Origin: Thiodiazotropha sp050305975
GTDB taxonomy: Bacteria > Pseudomonadota > Gammaproteobacteria > Chromatiales > Chromatiaceae
Direction of reading: 5' to 3'
Length of the DNA: 10,915 nt
Assembly (NCBI GenBank): GCA_050305975.1
Contig: JBNLGI010000069.1
Span: 1-10,915 of the forward strand
Shown here: piece after piece, positions 5,780 to 10,915 of the stretch
Numbering within the stretch: the first letter of the stretch is position 1
Layout: every line of letters starts with the position of its first letter
Made by a program: the position numbers and the translations under genes
Notes under the pieces: model-generated
The model's input: the letters and a program-made list of their open reading frames with translations, nothing else
Databases searched by the model: none
Told to the model about the DNA's origin: nothing

Positions 5780-5803
5780 CGTACGCCATTTCACATGCGT
5801 ACG
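5780..5803. promoter_or_regulatory. Inverted repeat upstream of the cell-wall hydrolase gene
   Basis: CGTACGC (5780-5786) and GCGTACG (5797-5803) are perfect seven-base arms ten bases apart, 28-51 bases before the gene's ATG. This could be an operator for a dimeric regulator or a leader hairpin. Which one cannot be told from sequence. Confidence 0.35.
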
Positions 5804-5995
5804 GGCTTTCGACACCATGACGCATCTGATTCGCGTCCATGTCGATTCGGGTATGAAATTGCTTATGCATATCTTGAGCCATCAATAAAATTGCTAGTGG
5901 TTACATTTCAATAGGATATCAACCTAATCTTTCTCCATAAGTGGCATGTTAAGTATTTCGACAGGGAATCTCCCGGCCTGAACTGGGTGAAATCC

Positions 5996-6337
5996 CTAAG
6001 TGAAGCCGTTGTGTCGCATGCCTGCTTGGTAGCGGCAATCACCCAACAGATCCCCTACCAGAGCCATGTGAAATTGAGGTTGAGACAGCAAGACTGAGTT
6101 AGGTGGCGCGGTAGCATCATCATTATGACGCCAATCGTCTGTCGTACGATTGATCCTCCGGCGCTGGCCTCGACCATTCTCCCTAACTTTAGCGGGCGAT
6201 TGCTTGTAGGGCCTGAATCTAAAGTATTCACCATCCGTTCCGATAGTACTCAAATCATAATATGGGTTGGTCAGCCCCAGTTCATTGGAAAGAACCAGCA
6301 ACAAGTCGCGTCGAGTCCCGCATCTGTACCGATGCAT
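5996..6337 (-). CDS. Doubtful 113-residue ORF overlapping the GGDEF-EAL open frame
   Basis: The frame runs from an ATG at 6337 to TAG at 5996, with a stop two codons before the ATG. The product starts with a basic, Cys-containing stretch, then a hydrophobic helix (LLLVLSNELGL), then a basic middle (RGQRRRINRT). It has no signal peptide I trust and no family I recognise. No ribosome site is seen. It could be a real orphan gene, a fragment of an older gene or mobile element, or chance. It matters because it occupies the region of the upstream alternative start of the GGDEF-EAL gene. Confidence 0.25.
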   Translation of the reverse strand: MHRYRCGTRRDLLLVLSNELGLTNPYYDLSTIGTDGEYFRFRPYKQSPAKVRENGRGQRRRINRTTDDWRHNDDATAPPNSVLLSQPQFHMALVGDLLGDCRYQAGMRHNGFT

Positions 6338-6349
6338 GGATCACACACC

Positions 6350-9166
6350 ATGAATATACGACATTGCAATAACGACCATGCTTCTGTGCCCCCCTCATAT
6401 GGCGGCGGTGAAGGGCTATTCAAGTCACCGGCCCAACAAAGCAATCTGATCCGGAACGAACAGATCAGTCTTCTCTACTCCTCGTCCTATTCCAGCATTC
6501 CCATAGCTATTGTCTTGGCGGGCGCCTTGATTTACGTCCAGTGGGGGGTCGTCGATCAAGTCGTTGGTATCAGTTGGTTCTCAGCCATTGTTCTCACCTA
6601 TGTTTTGCGCGGTGCCCTCACAATCGCCTATTTCCATTTGAATCCTGCCCCAGAGACGTCCAGGTTCTGGATGACCAGTTTTCTCACGGGCACCTTGTTG
6701 GCAGGAGCGCTATGGGGAATAGGCGCATGGATGCTTTACCCACCTGAGCGAGAGGTTCATCAGGCGTTTCAAGGTGTGTTGATCGCCGGTTTGGCTGCCG
6801 GCTCTGTGACATCCCTGTCCGCCTCGCGATTTGCAATTGTGTCGTTCTTGGCGCTGGCCGTTCTGCCCTTGATCGTACGGTTTCTGAGTCAAGATTCTGA
6901 TATCTTTCAAATCCTTGGGGTGCTGCTGGCTTTGTTCTTTTTTGTTGCCGGTATTGGCGCTCACCGCATCAACCGGAGTATCCTGCAAAACCTTCGTTTG
7001 CGCCTGGAAGCCAATGCCCGCGAAATGGCTCTGCAAAAGAGTGAAGAGCGATTGCAGGAGAGCGAGGAGAAATACCGAAGCCTGTTCGAACTTTCCGAAG
7101 ATCCGATGCTCCTGATCGTTGACGGCAACTTTGTCATGGCGAACGATGCCGTACCACGACTGCTCGGTTATCAGGATGCGGACGAACTAGCCAACACCCA
7201 TCCGTCACTGCTCTCCCCTGAATATCAGCCAGACGGTCGCCTGTCACGGATCAAAGCAGATGAGATGATGGCCCGGGCGCTACGCGACGGATATCATCGG
7301 TTTGAATGGGAACACAGCCGCAAGGATGGCAGCATTGTACCCATCGAGGTGACCCTCACCCGCATCCCCTATCAAGGCGACCATGCCCTGTTCTGCGTTT
7401 GGCGTGATATGACTGAGAACAAAAAGGCGGAAGATGCCATTCGCGAAAGCGAACACAAGTACAGATCATTGATGGAACACTCTCCGCTTTCGATTCAGGA
7501 AGTTTCGCCACAGGGTAATACGCTTCGTGTAAACCGGGCGTGGGAGAAGTTGTGGGGTATCCCTTTTTCTGATCTGAAAAACTACAACATACTTCAGGAC
7601 AATGAACTGATTGATCAAGGCATCATGCCCGCTATCAAAAGAGTCTTTGCCGGTGAAACCATGGTGCTCGAGGCACATGAGTACGACAAGGCCAAGACGC
7701 GTCAGATTCCAGGTCAGTCCGGAAAATTGTGGGTTCGAACATTCCTGTATCCCCTGCATGGAGCCGACGGCAAGTTAAGGGAAGTCGTGCTGATCCAGGA
7801 AGATGTTACAGAACGCAAGAAACAGGAAGAGCATATTTTGAAGCAAGCGCATTTTGACGCCTTAACGAATCTGCCCAATCGCTTCCTAGCCCTGGACAGA
7901 CTTTCTCAATTGCTAAACGAGGCCGATCGCATCAAAGAGCGTGTTGCTGTACTGTTTTTGGATCTGGATGATTTCAAAAAGATCAATGATACGTTGGGGC
8001 ATAACACGGGTGACAAGCTACTGAAAGAGGCGGCGTCTCGGTTGAAATCAGGAGTGCGCCGTAGTGACACAGTCGGGCGTCTTGGAGGCGACGAATTCAT
8101 CGTTATACTTGGCGGACTCAGTGATAACACCGATGCAGGAGCGATTGCGGAAACTCTCCTCGATCGCTTCAGGGACTCTTTTAAGATCGACAATCGCGAA
8201 CTGATACTGACATCCAGCATAGGCATTTCCATATACCCGGATGACGGAGTCGACCCGACGGAACTCTTGCGCAAGGCCGATTCGGCCATGTACCACTCCA
8301 AAGAACAAGGACGCAACACCTACTCATTCTTTACTGAGGAAATGAACCAACAAGTCGCGCGCCGTCTCCTCCTGGAAGAGCAGATGCACGGCGCGTTGAG
8401 CCGAGGCGAATTCAGCCTTTGCTATCAGCCACAAGTCGATCTTGTCAGCAGAAGCATCCTCGGTGTCGAAGCCCTGTTGCGATGGCATAATCCTGCTTTA
8501 GGCAATATTTCCCCTATGGAATTCATTCCAGTGGCCGAGCAGACAGGACTGATCGTTTCATTAGGGCAGTTTGTATTGAGCGAAGCACTCTGCATGGCCG
8601 CTCAGTGGCAGTCATTGCTCGGGCGCACGATTACTGTCGCCGTCAATCTATCTCCGCGACAGTTTCGTGATCCGAATCTTGTCACTTTCATTAAACATAC
8701 TCTGGAACAGTCCGGCATTTCCGGAAAGTCCCTGGAACTGGAGATAACCGAAGGCGTCCTTATGGGTGGACACGCGTATATCGATGAAGCACTGCTGGCA
8801 TTGAGTGAAATGGGCATCAGCATCGCCATGGATGACTTCGGCACAGGTTACTCCTCGCTCAGTTATCTGCGCAGCTATCCGTTCAATGCAATCAAGATTG
8901 ATCGAGAGTTTATCAACGATATCATCGAGGACTCGGGAGATCGCGAACTGGTCAACGCCGCAATCACCATGGCCCATGGTCTGGGACTTAAAGTGGTCGC
9001 AGAAGGGGTGGAAACCGACCAGCAGCTTGCGCTGCTTTCATCACAGGGTTGCGATTATGGCCAAGGGTATTATTTCAGCACGCCACTCCCTGCGAACGAA
9101 ATGACAGCTATGCTCACCAACGAATCCGAGACAGTCAGACTCATTTCACTTCAAACTCAGCGATGA
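6350..9166 (+). CDS. Membrane PAS-PAS-GGDEF-EAL cyclic-di-GMP enzyme
   Basis: From the chosen ATG the product is 938 residues. Six membrane helices fill about residues 49-205, forming an N-terminal sensor of MASE type that I cannot assign more closely. A charged helical linker follows, then PAS 1 (about 238-360, starting KYRSLFEL), PAS 2 (about 367-490, starting KYRSLMEH), GGDEF (about 500-655) and EAL (about 675-925). Diguanylate cyclase residues are intact: GGDEF at 579-583, with an RRSD inhibitory site five residues before it. Phosphodiesterase motifs are intact too: EALLRW from 707, LELEITEG, DDFGTGYSS and AEGVET. Both synthesis and breakdown of c-di-GMP are therefore possible. The start could be 6332 or 6125 instead; no ribosome site decides. 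It stands alone, converging on the GNAT/draG unit, and separates draG from draT. Confidence 0.93.
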   Translation: MNIRHCNNDHASVPPSYGGGEGLFKSPAQQSNLIRNEQISLLYSSSYSSIPIAIVLAGALIYVQWGVVDQVVGISWFSAIVLTYVLRGALTIAYFHLNPAPETSRFWMTSFLTGTLLAGALWGIGAWMLYPPEREVHQAFQGVLIAGLAAGSVTSLSASRFAIVSFLALAVLPLIVRFLSQDSDIFQILGVLLALFFFVAGIGAHRINRSILQNLRLRLEANAREMALQKSEERLQESEEKYRSLFELSEDPMLLIVDGNFVMANDAVPRLLGYQDADELANTHPSLLSPEYQPDGRLSRIKADEMMARALRDGYHRFEWEHSRKDGSIVPIEVTLTRIPYQGDHALFCVWRDMTENKKAEDAIRESEHKYRSLMEHSPLSIQEVSPQGNTLRVNRAWEKLWGIPFSDLKNYNILQDNELIDQGIMPAIKRVFAGETMVLEAHEYDKAKTRQIPGQSGKLWVRTFLYPLHGADGKLREVVLIQEDVTERKKQEEHILKQAHFDALTNLPNRFLALDRLSQLLNEADRIKERVAVLFLDLDDFKKINDTLGHNTGDKLLKEAASRLKSGVRRSDTVGRLGGDEFIVILGGLSDNTDAGAIAETLLDRFRDSFKIDNRELILTSSIGISIYPDDGVDPTELLRKADSAMYHSKEQGRNTYSFFTEEMNQQVARRLLLEEQMHGALSRGEFSLCYQPQVDLVSRSILGVEALLRWHNPALGNISPMEFIPVAEQTGLIVSLGQFVLSEALCMAAQWQSLLGRTITVAVNLSPRQFRDPNLVTFIKHTLEQSGISGKSLELEITEGVLMGGHAYIDEALLALSEMGISIAMDDFGTGYSSLSYLRSYPFNAIKIDREFINDIIEDSGDRELVNAAITMAHGLGLKVVAEGVETDQQLALLSSQGCDYGQGYYFSTPLPANEMTAMLTNESETVRLISLQTQR

Positions 9167-9249
9167 GCAACGATTGAGCACTCAAATTTCCCGCCCCCCC
9201 CGCGATAGCGGCCACTCGTAACAAACATGCGCTTTGACTTTGGGTGGTT

Positions 9250-9711
9250 TCAGCGCTTCATGGTTTTTCGGGGGATTCTTCTCAACGCAGTCAAACTAGT
9301 CACACACCAGCCTTGTTTCCTGTAGAAGTCCAGAGCGCCAGTATTGTCACGGTCAGCAAGTAGCTGAATGCGGGTCAAGCCTTTTTGATCTGCCCAGCTA
9401 ACCAGGTGGTTCATCAGCGCTTTACCAATCCCCCGCCCTCTTTGCGATTCATCGACCACGACATCCTCGATCAGGCCGCAGGCCCCGCCCTCCGCGGTCG
9501 AAATCAACGTCTGCAATGTGGCCATGCCCACGATTGTCTCTTCGTGCATGGCAACGACGACATATGCATTGCTCGCTTCCAGTAGAAGCTCGAGCCCGCG
9601 ACGTTGTTTATTGGAATCCGGCGTGAAGTCCTGCTCGATTGTAAACAGCTGGTTCAGCAGATGCTCCAAGACGTCGATATCGGCCACAACTGCCGGTCGA
9701 ATCCTTACCAT
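9250..9711 (-). CDS. GNAT-family N-acetyltransferase coupled to draG
   Basis: A 153-residue single-domain acetyltransferase of the GNAT fold, transferring acetyl from acetyl-CoA to an amine. The acetyl-CoA loop is clear: LIEDVVVDESQRGRGIGKALM, with Q/R-x-x-G-x-G/A as QRGRGIGK at 90-97. It is followed by ALDFYRKQGW, where Tyr130 is the usual general acid. The N-terminus RIRPAVVADIDVLEHLL is typical. The substrate is unknown. The ATG (9711-9709) shares one base with the draG stop (TGATG), so translation is coupled and the two proteins are made together. This is the last gene of the minus-strand nifQ-draG unit, converging on the GGDEF-EAL gene 83 bases away. The tight coupling suggests a role with DraG or NifH, which is inference only. 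Confidence 0.93.
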   Translation of the reverse strand: MVRIRPAVVADIDVLEHLLNQLFTIEQDFTPDSNKQRRGLELLLEASNAYVVVAMHEETIVGMATLQTLISTAEGGACGLIEDVVVDESQRGRGIGKALMNHLVSWADQKGLTRIQLLADRDNTGALDFYRKQGWCVTSLTALRRIPRKTMKR

Positions 9712-10619
9712 CAGGCGGCCCCGTGGTGGGCTTCCGCCAGGCTCAGGAGTTCGAGAGTTTGCTGTCGACAGGCCATGGCAATCTTCGGGTTGAGTTTAGT
9801 GATCCAACGTTCCGGGATCGATTGTAAGCCATAGCAGGCGCCAGCCAACATACCGACAATGGCGCCGGTGGTGTCTGCATCCCCTCCCCGATTCACCACG
9901 TCGATCAAAATCGATTCGAAACTGTCCTTCGCAAAAAAGGCCTGAAACACGACCTGGAGGGTGTGCACGATGTAGCCACTGGGGTTGCTAACCCGTCGTT
10001 TGTCAAAACGGTATTGTGGATAATCCGCGACAAGCTGCTCGGCGAGCTCCTGCACGGCTTCCTTGTCTCTCCCGTGGAACAGCCGGGTCAGCATTCTGAG
10101 GACGGTTTCAGTCCCCGCGTCGGAGACAGGATTGTTGTGTGTGGTATGCGCCTGCAGGCGCGACGCCCGACACAACTCATCATCTGAGGCTTGGTAGCAG
10201 ACGAGTGCGATCGGCAGTGATCGCATGCAGGCACCGTTTCCGGCATCGTATTCATTTACGGGTACGGCGCATTCGCCGGTGTGACGATAGTGGATAATTC
10301 CACGCCGTACCGTGTTCCCGATATCAATCGGCTTGCCGCGCATCCAGTCGCTGAAAGCCTCGGCCACGGCGGCAGCCTCCACCCTGCCCTTGGCGAGAAT
10401 GGCATTGCCGAGCGCCAGACTCATCTCCGTATCGTCGGTGACGTTACCTGCCTTGAGTTTCAGCCATCCTCCGCCACAGATCGCATCGTGGACACCGTGT
10501 TTCTCCTCGATCTCCCGGGGAGTAAGAAACTCGGTGGTAGCTCCCAGGGCATCACCGACCGCCAGGCCGAAGTAGGCGCCCAAGGCCCGCTCCTTAATTG
10601 TCATTTGCCGGTTGCGCAT
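9711..10619 (-). CDS. draG: ADP-ribosyl-[dinitrogen reductase] glycohydrolase
   Basis: DraG removes ADP-ribose from Arg101 of NifH and so reactivates nitrogenase; it is a cytoplasmic binuclear-metal (Mn/Mg) enzyme. The 302-residue product matches the Rhodospirillum enzyme along its length as I recall it: ERALGAYFGLAVGDALGATTEF, GGGWLKLKAGNVTDDTEMSLALG, PIDIGNTVRRGI, DAGNGACMRSLP, HTTHNNPVSDA and VNRGGDADTTGAIVGMLAGA. Metal-site residues are present: Glu30, Thr61-Asp62-Asp63, Asp247, Asp249 and Thr250. The start may instead be the ATG at 10604, giving 297 residues, which fits the family slightly better; neither has a strong ribosome site. It lies 160 bases downstream of nifQ and overlaps the GNAT gene. 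No NifA or sigma-54 site was found before it, so it probably depends on nifQ transcription. Confidence 0.97.
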   Translation of the reverse strand: MRNRQMTIKERALGAYFGLAVGDALGATTEFLTPREIEEKHGVHDAICGGGWLKLKAGNVTDDTEMSLALGNAILAKGRVEAAAVAEAFSDWMRGKPIDIGNTVRRGIIHYRHTGECAVPVNEYDAGNGACMRSLPIALVCYQASDDELCRASRLQAHTTHNNPVSDAGTETVLRMLTRLFHGRDKEAVQELAEQLVADYPQYRFDKRRVSNPSGYIVHTLQVVFQAFFAKDSFESILIDVVNRGGDADTTGAIVGMLAGACYGLQSIPERWITKLNPKIAMACRQQTLELLSLAEAHHGAA

Positions 10620-10734
10620 GCCGGGTCATTGGACTGTCTGATCGGGGTTGCCATCAACTTCTATTTCCAGCGCTCATGTCGAACATCTGTAGCCGGAACC
10701 ACTCTTCCTGCTTCCCCGATTGCTGGTCACGACA

Positions 10735-10776
10735 CTAGGTTCCGTAGCTGCCATTGGTACGATAACGATTCTCCAT
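10735..10776 (-). CDS. Possible 13-codon ORF after nifQ
   Basis: MENRYRTNGSYGT, ended by TAG, begins three bases after the nifQ stop and in the same frame. GAGGAG lies six bases before its ATG, a better ribosome site than draG has. Past the TAG the frame stays open for 27 more codons before TGA. It could be a leader peptide for draG, a remnant of a longer gene, or chance; the strong ribosome site is formed by nifQ's final Glu-Glu codons. Confidence 0.25.
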   Translation of the reverse strand: MENRYRTNGSYGT

Positions 10777-10779
10777 AGA

Positions 10780-10915
10780 TCACTCCTCGCGGCCGAAGCA
10801 GTTGTCATAATCGGCGCAGACCTCACAGCTGGGAGAGCGGCAGACATAGATTCCCTCCGCCTCGCACAACTGTTTGTAGAGGAATTTCTTCCACTTCATG
10901 TCCTTGTCGTTGCGC
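10780..10915 (-). CDS. nifQ: NifQ, C-terminal part (gene enters from the right edge)
   Basis: Only the last 44 or so codons are visible. They contain the NifQ signature: a basic-aromatic lead MKWKKFLYKQLCEAEG followed by Cys-x4-Cys-x2-Cys-x5-Cys (CRSPSCEVCADYDNC), ending FGREE. NifQ is an iron-sulfur protein that carries molybdenum in a Mo-Fe-S cluster and hands it to NifEN/NifH during FeMo-co synthesis. The four cysteines are the cluster ligands. The reading frame is intact to its TGA. It is followed on the same strand by draG and the GNAT gene, so the right end of the window is part of the nif region. Confidence 0.93.
   Translation of the reverse strand, partial: RNDKDMKWKKFLYKQLCEAEGIYVCRSPSCEVCADYDNCFGREE

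Larger units (their letters stand above)
5753..6349. other. Non-coding or degenerate stretch between two divergent genes
   Basis: About 600 bases separate the hydrolase gene from the best start of the GGDEF-EAL gene. Apart from the inverted repeat at 5780-5803 and a doubtful 113-codon minus-strand ORF at 5996-6337, I see no convincing gene, tRNA or strong promoter. The plus-strand frame of the GGDEF-EAL gene stays open back to an ATG at 6125, but that 75-residue extension does not look like part of the protein. Confidence 0.5.

Noticed and set aside
5640..5885. Minus-strand 81-codon frame overlapping the start of the wall hydrolase gene
   Set aside because: It overlaps the signal-peptide region in another frame and shows no family resemblance or clear ribosome site.
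6102..6115. GG-N10-GC on the plus strand before the GGDEF-EAL gene
   Set aside because: Both halves depart from consensus outside the doublets, no activator site is nearby, and the gene's start is about 220 bases away.
6125..6349. Upstream ATG giving a 1013-residue GGDEF-EAL protein
   Set aside because: The extra 75 residues show no membrane, signal or domain features, and no ribosome site supports the start; the ATGs at 6350 or 6332 are more likely.
9194..9201. Run of eight C bases after the GGDEF-EAL gene
   Set aside because: It is a homopolymer in a non-coding convergent gap; it may be prone to slippage but nothing depends on it here.
10281..10778. Plus-strand 165-codon frame opposite the 5' end of draG
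   Set aside because: It is antisense to a well-supported draG and shows no recognisable domain.

Overview
The window comes from a nitrogen-fixing bacterium, most likely a gammaproteobacterium. The structural nitrogenase genes, a DraT/DraG post-translational control pair, nifQ, a NifA/sigma-54 promoter type and many GC-ending codons in the nif genes fit a Chromatiales-like sulfur bacterium or a related symbiont. That lineage guess is inference, not a database match.

Layout. On the minus strand at the left edge lie nifH (349-1230) and the first 81 codons of nifD (running out of the window). nifH is preceded by a textbook sigma-54 promoter (1303-1318) and a NifA upstream activator site (1416-1431). 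draT, encoding the NAD-dependent ADP-ribosyltransferase that switches NifH off, diverges from nifH at 1419-2264, and the NifA site overlaps its ATG. Convergent to draT is a two-gene minus-strand unit: a DUF3144-like protein (2785-3054) and an unrecognised 122-residue protein (2409-2777). Diverging from that unit is a three-gene plus-strand operon: a SIR2-like protein (3347-4246), a 76-residue four-cysteine protein (4268-4498) and a bacteriohemerythrin (4502-4900). This operon has its own complete nif-type control region: NifA site (3213-3228), perfect IHF consensus (3261-3273) and sigma-54 -24/-12 element (3292-3307).

The middle of the window looks unrelated to nitrogen fixation. It holds a secreted SleB/CwlJ-type cell-wall hydrolase (minus, 5123-5752), a roughly 600-base stretch with one doubtful small ORF, and a large membrane-bound PAS-PAS-GGDEF-EAL protein (plus, 6350-9166).

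The right end returns to nif genes on the minus strand: the last 44 codons of nifQ (10780-10915), a possible 13-codon ORF, draG (9711-10619), and a GNAT acetyltransferase (9250-9711) whose start overlaps the draG stop.

How the parts fit: NifA and sigma-54 switch on nitrogenase and the SIR2/Cys/hemerythrin operon together. DraT ADP-ribosylates NifH on Arg101 using NAD, and DraG removes the group. NifQ supplies molybdenum for FeMo-co. The hemerythrin is a plausible oxygen binder. The SIR2-like protein lacks the usual catalytic histidine (Met175 in its place) and may be an NAD or ADP-ribose binder. This NifA-controlled accessory operon beside the DraT switch is the best candidate here for an undescribed system.
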